Positions 8,364 to 17,032 of a stretch of 64,000 bases of DNA are shown piece after piece. The DNA lies in contig NZ_MCNV01000036.1 in assembly GCF_001718195.1 (NCBI RefSeq), positions 1-64,000 on the forward strand, read 5' to 3'. The notes under the pieces were generated by a model. That model worked only from the letters and a program-made list of their open reading frames with translations. It did no database searches and had not been told where the DNA came from. Every line of letters starts with the position of its first letter. The stretch's first letter is position 1. Origin of the DNA: Paraburkholderia nodosa. GTDB lineage: Bacteria; Pseudomonadota; Gammaproteobacteria; Burkholderiales; Burkholderiaceae. The position numbers and the translations under genes are program-made.

Positions 8364-8926
8364 TCAGAGCGGCGACCACTGAAACATCTCAAGGGGACCC
8401 GATGTGTGGAGAATGTTCTCCAGGAATTTGCGCGCTCGCGGCTTTATTCGCACGAGAACTCGGCGTCCGTCCGCAGGTCCGGCGTTCGCTTCACAAGGCC
8501 CAACTGCTCCGACGTTTGCGCGCTTCGCGATGCCGCCAAGTGTCGTTGTCAGAGGCGTCTGAAGCTGCGTCGGCGACTGTATATACGTGGCCCTGAAACC
8601 ACCGGTTGGTCCGGCAGCGACAACTCGGCAGCCAGAACGCCCTGGCTTGCAGCTGCCTCTTTGAGCGCCCGGTCGATGTGCGTCGACAGTCGAAGCAGTC
8701 GTTGCCCGATAAGATAGACGCTCGCGTCTTCGGCTGGCCGCTCGCGCGCCCACGCGGTGGCCTGTGCGTCGTCTGCTTCAGGGATCGCCGGTGTATGCAA
8801 CGCGGTGCACCCCGCGAGGAATTGCGCTTCGGCATGCACGCGCTTCGAACAGTGCGCCTCCCCGTTGCCGTCCTGAACCACATCGACCCAGCGTGCCTCA
8901 TCAAGTGCACTCAGGTGCCTGAGCAA
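8364..8926 (-). pseudogene. MarR family regulator, frameshifted remnant
   Basis: Three minus-strand frames must be joined to recover a MarR protein. Frame one gives YLIGQRLLRLSTHIDRALKE and GVLAAELSL (about 8610-8735). Frame two gives the wing-helix part SPTQLQTPLTTTLGGIAKR (about 8520-8585). Frame three gives EQLGLVKRTPD (about 8482-8515), then frame two resumes with PADGRRVLVRIKPRARKFLE (about 8410-8465). At least three indels are needed and the C-terminal dimerisation helix is lost. No single frame encodes the HTH, so the gene is non-functional. The open frame continues upstream to a TTG at 8926 with sequence I do not recognise. It lies downstream of the SDR gene at 8998-9816 and may once have regulated it. 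Confidence 0.75.
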
Positions 8927-8997
8927 ACTCGCGCGATATGTTCAATTCGCGCGCGCAGCACAATAAACGGCGCACGCGCCGAGCGAGTGTGTCCCAA

Positions 8998-9816
8998 CTA
9001 CTGTCCAACGAGATCGTAAGCAGCAAGTGCCGCAATCTCCGTCACTCCGCCGTCCACCGGCAGGCATGTGCCGGTAATAAACCGCGACTCGTCGCTGGCG
9101 AGAAACAGCGCGGCAGACGCAACATCCCACGCGTCTCCTTCCAGCGGAAGTGGTGCGATCTTGCGGCGCCGCTCGCGCGCCTTCTCATTGAGCATGCTCT
9201 GCACCATGGGTGTAAAGATGTGCCCCGGCGCGATGGCGTTGGCACGCACATGTTCACGGCCGTACATCACCGCTAATTCGCGCGTGAACGCAACCATGCC
9301 TGCCTTCGATGAACCGTACGCGGCTGACCCGTGACTGCGTATGCCGGCAACCGAACTGATATTGACGATTGCCCCGCCTCCGCGCGCCACGATCTTTGGC
9401 ACGGCACTGCGACTCATCAGGAATGTGCTCTTCAGGTTCACGTCCATCACGCGGTCCCACGACGCCTCGTCGATATCCTGCAACCGTCCCGGTGCGCCTG
9501 AAATTCCGACGTTATTCACGAGTATGTCCAGGCCACCATATCGCTCAACGGTCTCTTCGACGATTCGCGCGCACACGGCTGCGTCCGTGATGTCACCCGT
9601 ACAGACGAACCCCTGACCGCCGGATTCGGTAATCAATGCGAGTGTCTCGGCAGCCCTTTCGTATTGCTGATCGACGAGGCATACGGATGCGCCCTCAGCC
9701 GCAAAAAGACAGGCAATAGCCTTTCCCGTGCCGTAACCTTGCCCGAGCGACCCCGCGCCAGTGACGATCGCGATCTTGCCGCTCAAACGCTGATAAAAAA
9801 CTTTTGGAGAAGGCAT
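8998..9816 (-). CDS. SDR family oxidoreductase
   Basis: 272 residues from the ATG at 9816 (MPSPKVF), chosen because the SDR fold begins just after it; an ATG at 9909 would add 31 unrelated residues. Cofactor motif TGAGSLGQGYGTG lies near residue 18 (the Gly-rich motif carries an insertion), NNVG is present, active-site Ser is in NISSVAG, and Tyr/Lys in YGSSK. The C-terminus has ITGTCLPVDGG. It is likely an NAD(P)-dependent alcohol dehydrogenase or reductase of unknown substrate. It is downstream of the phosphotransferase gene on the same strand, separated by a long inverted repeat. Confidence 0.85.
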   Translation of the reverse strand: MPSPKVFYQRLSGKIAIVTGAGSLGQGYGTGKAIACLFAAEGASVCLVDQQYERAAETLALITESGGQGFVCTGDITDAAVCARIVEETVERYGGLDILVNNVGISGAPGRLQDIDEASWDRVMDVNLKSTFLMSRSAVPKIVARGGGAIVNISSVAGIRSHGSAAYGSSKAGMVAFTRELAVMYGREHVRANAIAPGHIFTPMVQSMLNEKARERRRKIAPLPLEGDAWDVASAALFLASDESRFITGTCLPVDGGVTEIAALAAYDLVGQ

Positions 9817-9932
9817 GCTGTAGTCGAATGATGTAGTTGCTCGCCACTCAAAGTATTCGCGCGCTCCTGTGCCCTGTGCGGCTGTCCGTACGCGCGCTGG
9901 CGTCGGCATTTTCGACCAAGCTTAGTCTCACG

Positions 9933-9969
9933 AGGCCAATAATGCAACACATAGTTGCATTATTGGCCT
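9933..9969. repeat. Perfect 16-bp inverted repeat at the stop codon of the phosphotransferase gene
   Basis: The arms 9933-9948 (AGGCCAATAATGCAAC) and 9954-9969 are perfectly complementary around a 5-nt ACATA spacer. The repeat includes the TAA stop of the phosphotransferase gene (stop at 9960-9962, minus strand). No T-run follows, so it is an unusual terminator. The inner TGCAAC-N5-GTTGCA is an operator-like palindrome just upstream of the SDR gene. Either role is possible. Confidence 0.6.
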
Positions 9970-11033
9970 TTGCGATCACCCGACCCTACTCTTGCGTGAT
10001 CCACCAATGCCGCGCCAAAGCGCGCCGCGTAGGCTGTGTTCACCGCCTCCGTCTGGAAGCGAGTCTCGTTGATGGCGAAGATGAAATAGCCGTATGCGAG
10101 ATCGCGTCGATAGTCTTCCCACGCTTCGTCGAACGAGGGTGCCTCGACTCCGCCAGTTGCCAATTGCGACAAGTAGTGCTCGAGCAGCGGCCGCTCCCAC
10201 GCGCGACGGTCTTCGATATCGAGCGCGCAGCCTATGTGGTAGGCAACCTCCAGGCTCCACGGCGCCCGGCTTACCTGAGCATCGAAAAAGCCTGGTGTTC
10301 CGTCTGGCTCGACGAACAGGTTGCCCAGATGCGTGTCGCCATGAATGAGACACACGGGCTTTCCTTTGTGCTGGCTCGCAATGTCTGCGAGCGCTGCCAC
10401 CATCCATTCACGATCGTGCAGGTACCGGCTCACGGCGGCCCCTCGCGGAAGCGAGACGTAGTGGGCCCACACATCCGGTTCCAGATAGCGATTCTGATAT
10501 TCCAGCGACCAGTCGGAAAAACGCTCACCCACCCAATCAAAGCGGCCGCCCATTTCAAATTCGGCGCTGTTCCAGGTTTGCGCGTGATAGCGCGCCATGG
10601 CACTCAACCGCCGCTCCACCTCTTCGTAGCGTTGCGATCGCTGCGCCCTGCAAAAGCGAGCCTCGCGCTGCTCCAGGTCTTCCATCACGACGACAGATTG
10701 CCATCGATCGGGATCCGCGCCCGCATAAAAGCAGTTCGGCGCGTTCATATTTATGAATGGCAAAACGTCACGATAGAACCGCATTTCATTGCGGTACATG
10801 TCCTGCATTAACTCGCTGTGATCCTGAAAGCCACCTTTTACGATCATGCGCGAAGGCAGCGCCATCTCCCTGCCCACATCGTTGTACTCGAGCGCCACGC
10901 GCACTTTCGTCGACGTTCCAGGCAGCACGGCCAGGTGGTTGCACGAAGTCACTTCCACGCCCGCGAAGCGAAACGCGAGTGCCGACGTGAGCCACTCTGC
11001 GGTCACGCCTTCCACCGTGACCGGCAACGACAT
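9960..11033 (-). CDS. Aminoglycoside-phosphotransferase-fold kinase (ecdysteroid-kinase-like)
   Basis: 357 residues from the ATG at 11033, preceded by GGTGAG; longer starts lack a site and family similarity. The protein-kinase-like fold is shown by TSTKVRVALEY near residue 43, the Brenner catalytic motif HGDTHLGNLF starting near residue 231 and the metal-binding FFDAQ that replaces DFG. Such proteins phosphorylate small hydroxylated molecules, and ecdysteroid-kinase-like members in bacteria often sit in steroid or terpenoid catabolic regions. It is divergent from the MarR gene at 11225, which likely regulates it. Substrate unknown. Confidence 0.75.
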   Translation of the reverse strand: MSLPVTVEGVTAEWLTSALAFRFAGVEVTSCNHLAVLPGTSTKVRVALEYNDVGREMALPSRMIVKGGFQDHSELMQDMYRNEMRFYRDVLPFINMNAPNCFYAGADPDRWQSVVVMEDLEQREARFCRAQRSQRYEEVERRLSAMARYHAQTWNSAEFEMGGRFDWVGERFSDWSLEYQNRYLEPDVWAHYVSLPRGAAVSRYLHDREWMVAALADIASQHKGKPVCLIHGDTHLGNLFVEPDGTPGFFDAQVSRAPWSLEVAYHIGCALDIEDRRAWERPLLEHYLSQLATGGVEAPSFDEAWEDYRRDLAYGYFIFAINETRFQTEAVNTAYAARFGAALVDHARVGSGDRKGQ

Positions 11034-11224
11034 GTCACTCACCACAGCTAATGCAGACAAGATTTCCCCCTGGCGATTGAGATAGGCAAGCCGCGTGCGC
11101 ATCGTCGCGCACAGAGTCGTTCGACCGCAACATGGGGAAAACCACACCTCGTCGAGCGTTGCATATTTTGAATGCCGTGCATATAGTTGCCTCCAGATGC
11201 AGATACTTTTTTGGCAGGCACCTG

Positions 11225-11722
11225 ATGAATCTCCTTGACTCACCCACACTGGCCGATGACTTCGCCGGTGCCGCACCAGCAAGAATGCTCGCCCCGGAGG
11301 AATACCGAACCGAAGAGAGCGTGGCGTTCAAGATGAATCTGGTTCACCTTCTGCTGGGCAACGAAATCGACCGGAAGCTTGCCGCCAGCGGACTTTCCGC
11401 TCTCCAGTGGGGCATCCTGAAAGCGCTCTACGACGAGCGCGCACGCACGCCCACCGCTCTCTGCCGCATCCTTCTCGCGGACAGCAGCGCAATGACCCGG
11501 AAGCTCGATTCACTCGAAAAGCGCGGATTGATCGAGCGAATCCGAAGCATTTCCGATAGACGCAGCGTCGAACTCGCATTGACGGCAGACGGCCGTGGAT
11601 TGCTGCGCGAGACCCTGCCGCACATCGTGGAAACGAGCAACCGCCAGCTTCACGGCTTCACGATGGACGAAGTCGCAACCGTCAAACGTCTTCTCGAGCG
11701 AATGATCGTCAACCTGAGCTGA
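11225..11722 (+). CDS. MarR family transcriptional regulator
   Basis: 165 residues from the ATG at 11225, with GGCAGG upstream. The winged-helix domain covers about residues 45-125: LSALQWGILKALYDE, then the recognition part TALCRILLADSSAMTRKLDSLEKRG, then the wing ISDRRSVELALTADG. It lies divergent from the phosphotransferase and 78 nt upstream of the LuxC-like gene. It is the obvious local regulator of either or both. The gap upstream (11034-11224) is AT-rich around 11160-11215 and has an ATAGTTGC element at 11183-11190. Confidence 0.88.
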   Translation: MNLLDSPTLADDFAGAAPARMLAPEEYRTEESVAFKMNLVHLLLGNEIDRKLAASGLSALQWGILKALYDERARTPTALCRILLADSSAMTRKLDSLEKRGLIERIRSISDRRSVELALTADGRGLLRETLPHIVETSNRQLHGFTMDEVATVKRLLERMIVNLS

Positions 11723-11800
11723 ACGGCTAGGTCCATGCCCGAATCGAGCGACGAGTCCGCAAAAGCTCAGTGCTTGACTCAATTGAAAAAGGAGCAGTTC

Positions 11801-13261
11801 ATGGAGCACACCGAAACAACCACACGACCGGCCGAGACATCGACGCAAGCGTCGGATTTTGCGCCGCTGCCGGTTGCGCATGTCTATCGCGGCCGTATGA
11901 TCACCGGAAACGCGATCAAGCACGTATCGCGAGATCTCGGTCAGGGTTTCTGCACGCCCAAAATCGAACTCGATGATCTCGTCTGGCCGCGTGCGGAGTC
12001 GGGTCCTGCGTTCGATGTGCCTGTCGCGCAGATTATTGATTTTCTCGTCGAGCTCGGTCCCCGCCTGCATCTCGACGTCAATCCGCTCATGCAGGCCGCA
12101 CTCGAATCGATGATCAAGGTTAGTCCCCTGGGACGCCGGATCCTCGAAAACTGCTATCGGGACATACCTAACCTGTTTTTGCGCGAGGTAATCGAAGACG
12201 AGTTGCGTGTGAGCCTTGGCGACGCGAGGCTCGTCGACGGCTGGGTAGAACGCACGCTGCGCGGCCGCCCTAGCCGTCTGCGCGCCTTCCCGCCGAGGCT
12301 CGTTCATATTCTGGCGGGCAACTCACCGATGGTCGCGGCTATGACCGTCATGCGCGCCGCGCTGACGAAAGGTGTGCATCTGCTCAAGCTGCCGTCGAAC
12401 GACCTGTTTACGGCCACCGCGATTCTGCGCACGATGGCCGAAATCGATCCGAACCATCCCGTCACGCAGTCCTTTTCCGCTGCCTACTGGCGCGGAGGCG
12501 ACGAGAACGTCGAGTCCATTCTTTATCGCCCGCAGTACTTCGACAAGATCGTCGTTTGGGGCGGCGAGAGCGCGGTACGCCACGTCATGCGCTACGCCGG
12601 GCCGGGTCTGGAACTGGTTGCTTTTGATCCCAAGGTGTCGATCTCCCTGATCGGCCGCGAGGCCTTCAGCTCGAACGAGGTTCTGCGCGAGGTCGCGCGT
12701 GCGGGCGCCGCCGATGTGCTGTCGTTCAACCAGGATGCGTGCAACGCAAGCCGCTATCAGTTCATCGAAGGCGACGAAGACGACGCCGACCGCTACTGCG
12801 AGCAACTCGCGCTCGCACTCGGCGAGGACTACCGTTATGGCGATGGCCAGGGTCCGCTGGTGCCGAGCGACATTCGCGAAGCCGTCGACGTGCTGCGTGA
12901 AATGGAGCCGCTTTATCGCGTGTTCGGTGGCTACGACGGCAAGGGTCTCGTCGTGCGCTCGGACGAAATGGTTGACTTCCATCCGATCTGCAAGACGGTC
13001 AACGTCATTCCCGTGGGCAGCTTGCGCGACGGAGCGCGCTACGCGACTGTCGCGACGCAGACCGTCGGTATCTATCCGCCGCATCGGGTAATCGAGGTGC
13101 GCGACGCCCTTGCGTGCGCAGGCGTGCAGCGCATGGTCGCTTTGGGCGAATCGATTTCGGATGGCGTTGGCGGCTACCCCCATGACGGCATGTTTCCGAT
13201 CCACCGATTCATGAAATGGATCTCGGAGGAATCGGGTCCGAACCAGCAGGAGACGCGATAA
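11801..13261 (+). CDS. LuxC-like acyl-CoA/acyl-protein reductase
   Basis: 486 residues from the ATG at 11801, which has AAGGAG 7 nt upstream. LuxC proteins reduce a fatty acyl group, bound as a thioester, to the aldehyde with NADPH. The protein has the aldehyde-dehydrogenase-like layout of LuxC: a nucleotide-binding part (HILAGNSPMVAAMTVMRA, residues about 169-186), then the catalytic cysteine in NQDACNASRYQ (Cys314). The stop overlaps the next start as TAATG, so it is translationally coupled to a LuxE-like synthetase, the natural partner that supplies the acyl group. No luxAB or luxD is nearby, so the product aldehyde is not for light emission. Confidence 0.85.
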   Translation: MEHTETTTRPAETSTQASDFAPLPVAHVYRGRMITGNAIKHVSRDLGQGFCTPKIELDDLVWPRAESGPAFDVPVAQIIDFLVELGPRLHLDVNPLMQAALESMIKVSPLGRRILENCYRDIPNLFLREVIEDELRVSLGDARLVDGWVERTLRGRPSRLRAFPPRLVHILAGNSPMVAAMTVMRAALTKGVHLLKLPSNDLFTATAILRTMAEIDPNHPVTQSFSAAYWRGGDENVESILYRPQYFDKIVVWGGESAVRHVMRYAGPGLELVAFDPKVSISLIGREAFSSNEVLREVARAGAADVLSFNQDACNASRYQFIEGDEDDADRYCEQLALALGEDYRYGDGQGPLVPSDIREAVDVLREMEPLYRVFGGYDGKGLVVRSDEMVDFHPICKTVNVIPVGSLRDGARYATVATQTVGIYPPHRVIEVRDALACAGVQRMVALGESISDGVGGYPHDGMFPIHRFMKWISEESGPNQQETR

Positions 13262-14646
13262 TGCATGCCCTTTCCTCCCTCCTGCAATTCACGGATCTGC
13301 AGGACCCCTTTCGCAACGCGCCCGAGAACCTCCATACCGTGCAGCTGCAAGCCGTACGGGAGCGCTTCGCGCAGCGCCGTCAACAAATTCGCATTCTCGA
13401 CAAACGGGCCAGCGAAGCCGGCGTCACGGAACTTCGCACGCTGGACGACGCTGTTCCGCTGTTATTCGCGGACGCCGTCTACAAGAGCTATCCCGATTCG
13501 TTCATCGAAAACGGCAAATGGCGTCACCTCACAGCATGGCTTCAGACCCTTACGACGAACAGGATCGATGGGCTCGACTACAGTAAGGTCGCCAATCTCG
13601 ACGACTGGATCAACGAGTTGCGCCGCAACGGCCACTATGTGATGAGTTCGAGCGGCACCTCGGGGAAGCAGTCATTCATCTACCAGAGTGAAACCGACCG
13701 TGAGCTCGGCTGGCGCCTGCTCGACCAGGGTATTCGCTGGGCGGCAAGCGCCATGCGCGATCGGTCGCGCCGTTATCCCGCGTACCTTTTGACGCCCTCT
13801 TCCGGGTCCTACACCGGCACCGAGCGCATGGCGAAGTTCGCCGAGTCGATTGCGCTGCCTGGCGACATTCACTACATGTCGGACGTGCCACAAAGCGCCG
13901 CCCAGACCACACGCATGGCGCGCATGCGTCGAGCGATTGCGGACGGCACCGCGTTGCCCAGCGAAATCGAAGCCTTCCAGAACGAAAATCGTGAACGCAC
14001 CGAGCGTGTGCAAGCCGACTTCCGGCACTTCATCGACGAGTTGCTCGAGCGGCGCCACGAACCGATGTTCATCATGGGCATGATGGGCATGCTCTACCAG
14101 ATCGTAGCCACGGCGCGCGAACGAGGCATTCCCGACGGCGACTTCCACCCCGACACGATCATCAGTATCGGCGGCGGCAAGAAGGGTGCAAATTTGCCGG
14201 GAGATTTCCAGCAGCAGTGCGAACGCTTCTTCAATTTCAACGCGACCAATTTCAACGATGGATACGGCATGGGCGAAGTATCGGGGTTCTGCCCGTGGTT
14301 CCATGAAGCGAAGGCGTGGACGGTACCGCCGTGGCTCGTTCCTCTAGTGCTCGATTCCGCCGGCGAGCAGTTGCTGAATCCGCGTGACGGAAAAGGTGTC
14401 GTCGAAGGACGGCTTGCGATGATCGATCTGCTCGCCGACGGCCGCTGGGGCGGTGTCATCAGCGGGGACAAGGTCACCATGGAGTTCGGCCATGGCATCG
14501 ACGGCGTGCGAACGCCCATCATACGCGACGTGGTGCGCTACAAGGATCTGCCCGGCGGCGACGACAAGCTTTCGTGTGCCGGAACGATCGACGCCTATGT
14601 CCGCGGAGAAATTGCGGATATGACCGAAGCCCGTATTGCCAATTGA
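13261..14646 (+). CDS. LuxE-like acyl-protein synthetase, copy 1
   Basis: 461 residues. LuxE activates a carboxylic acid with ATP to the acyl-AMP and transfers it to its own cysteine, then to LuxC. The adenylate-forming P-loop SSSGTSGK is at residues 129-136, and DGYGMGEVSGFCPW is an A5-like motif. A conserved DKLSCAG near the C-terminus puts Cys439 where LuxE carries its acyl-accepting cysteine. The ATG overlaps the LuxC stop by one base and GGAG precedes it. At 461 residues it is longer than bacterial LuxE of Vibrio (about 370), with extra N-terminal helical sequence. It is paralogous to the gene at 15567, sharing the N-terminal DPFRN-PENL and KSYP-F-NG-W motifs. Confidence 0.85.
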   Translation: MHALSSLLQFTDLQDPFRNAPENLHTVQLQAVRERFAQRRQQIRILDKRASEAGVTELRTLDDAVPLLFADAVYKSYPDSFIENGKWRHLTAWLQTLTTNRIDGLDYSKVANLDDWINELRRNGHYVMSSSGTSGKQSFIYQSETDRELGWRLLDQGIRWAASAMRDRSRRYPAYLLTPSSGSYTGTERMAKFAESIALPGDIHYMSDVPQSAAQTTRMARMRRAIADGTALPSEIEAFQNENRERTERVQADFRHFIDELLERRHEPMFIMGMMGMLYQIVATARERGIPDGDFHPDTIISIGGGKKGANLPGDFQQQCERFFNFNATNFNDGYGMGEVSGFCPWFHEAKAWTVPPWLVPLVLDSAGEQLLNPRDGKGVVEGRLAMIDLLADGRWGGVISGDKVTMEFGHGIDGVRTPIIRDVVRYKDLPGGDDKLSCAGTIDAYVRGEIADMTEARIAN

Positions 14647-14683
14647 GGCAATTCTTTTCAATATTACGTAGACCTACTCCACA

Positions 14684-15535
14684 ATGACTGAGCAAACGAC
14701 AAATCCGCCCGTGTGGTTCATCACGGGAGTCTCGTCCGGCTTCGGCCGGTCCCTGGCGGAAGCGGTCCTCGCACGCGGTGACAAGGTGGTGGGCACCGTG
14801 CGTAACGACACGCAGATAGCGCCGTTCGAGAATCTCGCGCCCGGGCGCGCCTACGGCGTGTTGCTCGACGTCACCGACGCCGCTTCGGTGCCCCGCGCCG
14901 TCGAGCAGGCCATTGGCCGGGCGGGCGCCATCGACGTTCTCGTGAACAATGCCGGCTACGGTCTGTTCGGCGCATTCGAAGAGGTTTCCGACAAGGAAGC
15001 GCGTCAGCTCTTCGATACCAACGTGTTCGGCACGGTCAACGTGATCCGCGCCGCACTGCCCCATTTTCGCGAGCGAAAGCGCGGGCATATCGTGAACTTT
15101 TCCTCGGTGGCCGGCGTGATCGGCATCGCGGGTTGCAGTTTCTATTGCGCGTCGAAACACGCGATCGAAGGGCTGTCCGAATCGCTCGCGCGAGAACTGA
15201 AGCCGTTTGGAATTCACGTGACCATCGTCGAACCCGGCGGTTTTCGCACGAATTTCGCGGGTGGCTCGCTGAAATGGAGCGAGATCGAATCGCCTTCCTA
15301 CGCTGAAACGGTGGGCAAGATGCGCCAGATGATGGGTGGCTACCACGGCACACAGGCGGGAGATCCAGCCAAGGCCGCCGCCGCCGTCGTGCGCGCGGTG
15401 TCTGCGGAGGACCCGCCGTTGCGGTTGCCGCTCGGCCCGGATGCCGTCGACGTCGTCCGAAAGAAGCTCGCGTCCGTACAGGACAATCTTGAAGCGTGGC
15501 TCGACGTGTCGAGTTCCACTGACTTTGATCGCTAA
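14684..15535 (+). CDS. Classical SDR oxidoreductase
   Basis: 283 residues. Motifs: TGVSSGFGRS (residues 14-23), NNAGYG, catalytic FSSVAGV Ser and FYCASK Tyr/Lys, PGGFRTNF. It resembles the retinol-dehydrogenase/3-oxoacyl reductase-like SDRs that act on aldehydes or secondary alcohols. It sits between the two LuxE-like genes, 37 nt after the first and 31 nt before the second, in one operon. It is a good candidate to reduce the aldehyde produced by the LuxC-LuxE pair, or to oxidise the matching alcohol. Confidence 0.88.
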   Translation: MTEQTTNPPVWFITGVSSGFGRSLAEAVLARGDKVVGTVRNDTQIAPFENLAPGRAYGVLLDVTDAASVPRAVEQAIGRAGAIDVLVNNAGYGLFGAFEEVSDKEARQLFDTNVFGTVNVIRAALPHFRERKRGHIVNFSSVAGVIGIAGCSFYCASKHAIEGLSESLARELKPFGIHVTIVEPGGFRTNFAGGSLKWSEIESPSYAETVGKMRQMMGGYHGTQAGDPAKAAAAVVRAVSAEDPPLRLPLGPDAVDVVRKKLASVQDNLEAWLDVSSSTDFDR

Positions 15536-15566
15536 CGCTGCAGAAGCTCGTTGCCTGGGAGACGAC

Positions 15567-16931
15567 ATGTCCGCACTGGACTCATTTTATGCAATGCTTC
15601 GCGATAACGCCGATCCGTTCCGCAATCACCCTGAAAACCTTCGCGAGCTTCAACTCGCCGCCATGAAGGAGCGTTTCGCCGGGCGCCGCAACCAGATCAG
15701 GCTGCTGCGCCGCCGCGCGGACGATCTGGGCGTTGAAACCATCAACCGCCATGAGGACATGGTTCCTCTCCTGTTCGCGCATCAGATTTACAAGAGCTAC
15801 CCCGAGCAATTCATCGACAACGGCCGCTGGAAGCATCTGGCGGCCTGGCTGCAGACGCTTTCCAGCACCCCGGTGAGCGAAGTGGATATGACGGGCGTGG
15901 AAGACGTCGACGCGTGGATGGGCCGGTTGCGCGAAGCGGGACACTACGTGTTCAGCTCGAGCGGCACATCAGGGAAATGCAGCTTCATCAACCAGACGCA
16001 AGCCGATCTCGAGAACGTCACCGAGTCGTGTGTGAAACTCGGCGTTCACGGTAACGAACTGATCCGCCGAGATTTTGGCAAGCGCCCGGTATTCCTGATG
16101 ATGCCGCCTGCCGGCGCGCACCGTCACATTGAACCGGTACTCGGCGCTGCGAAACGACTTGGCGCCGAAAGCACGCTGATGTTCGACGAACCGGTGCTTG
16201 CTTCCGCCACGATCTCGATGGGCCGCATGCGTCGTGCAATCGCCGACGGCTCCGCCAAACCCAGTGAAGTCGCGGCTTTTCAGGAACATGCGGTGGCGCG
16301 CCAGCGCCATACTGGCGCGATGATCGACAGATTTCTCGACAAGCTGGTCACACAGCGCGACGTCCCCGTTCTCGTACAGGGCAACTGGTCGCTACACTGG
16401 ACGCTCGTTGAGCGCGCCCGCCAGCGCGGCATCGCCGATGGAATCTGCCACCCCGACACGGTGATCACGACCGGCGGCGGATTGAAGGGCACCTCGGCAC
16501 CCACCGACTATCGGGAGCAGATCATACGCTTCTATGGCATTCGCCCGGAGAACGTCCAGAACAGCTATGGCATGTCCGAAATGATCGGGACCGGCCCCTG
16601 GTCGGAGGTGGCACAGGGCTACGCAATCTGCCCCTGGATCGTTCCGTTCGTGCTCGACAAAGCCGGTGAGCAGCTACTGAATCCGTCGGATGGGCGCGGC
16701 ATTGCCGAGGGCCGTTTCGCGTTTTTCGACCTGCTTGCCGAGGGATACTGGGGCGGCTTCATCACCGGCGACAAAGTCACGGTGGACTTCTCGCCGGCGG
16801 GGAACACCGACGGCCTCCAGGGACCACTGGTCAGGCGGGTCGGCCGCTATGCCGACCTCGAAGAAGGCGAAGACAAGCTCTCTTGCGCGGGCACGATGGA
16901 GTCGTATGTGCGTGGGATGATCAACGTTTGA
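15567..16931 (+). CDS. LuxE-like acyl-protein synthetase, copy 2
   Basis: 454 residues from the ATG at 15567, which has GGGAG 6 nt upstream. Same family as the gene at 13261: N-terminal DPFRNHPENL, P-loop SSSGTSGK (about residues 131-138), A5-like NSYGMSEMIGTGPW and DKLSCAG with Cys440. Identity between the copies is high in the motifs but the substrate-facing middle region (residues about 140-260) differs clearly, so they probably activate different acids or form a hetero-complex. It closes the luxC-luxE-SDR-luxE operon. Confidence 0.85.
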   Translation: MSALDSFYAMLRDNADPFRNHPENLRELQLAAMKERFAGRRNQIRLLRRRADDLGVETINRHEDMVPLLFAHQIYKSYPEQFIDNGRWKHLAAWLQTLSSTPVSEVDMTGVEDVDAWMGRLREAGHYVFSSSGTSGKCSFINQTQADLENVTESCVKLGVHGNELIRRDFGKRPVFLMMPPAGAHRHIEPVLGAAKRLGAESTLMFDEPVLASATISMGRMRRAIADGSAKPSEVAAFQEHAVARQRHTGAMIDRFLDKLVTQRDVPVLVQGNWSLHWTLVERARQRGIADGICHPDTVITTGGGLKGTSAPTDYREQIIRFYGIRPENVQNSYGMSEMIGTGPWSEVAQGYAICPWIVPFVLDKAGEQLLNPSDGRGIAEGRFAFFDLLAEGYWGGFITGDKVTVDFSPAGNTDGLQGPLVRRVGRYADLEEGEDKLSCAGTMESYVRGMINV

Positions 16932-17032
16932 TTTCGGCCGCGAGCAACTGCGGGGCCCAGGGGGCCAGTATTGGCACCCTCTGGCGCTCGTGAGTATACT
17001 GATGCCCTAATTCCGTCATCAAAAGCTCAACG

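Noticed and set aside
8606..9019. 137-codon plus-strand frame
   Set aside because: Antisense to the MarR pseudogene, which explains the same bases better.
11801..16931. Bioluminescence (lux) operon
   Set aside because: LuxC and LuxE homologues are present, but there is no luciferase luxAB and no luxD; light emission is not supported.
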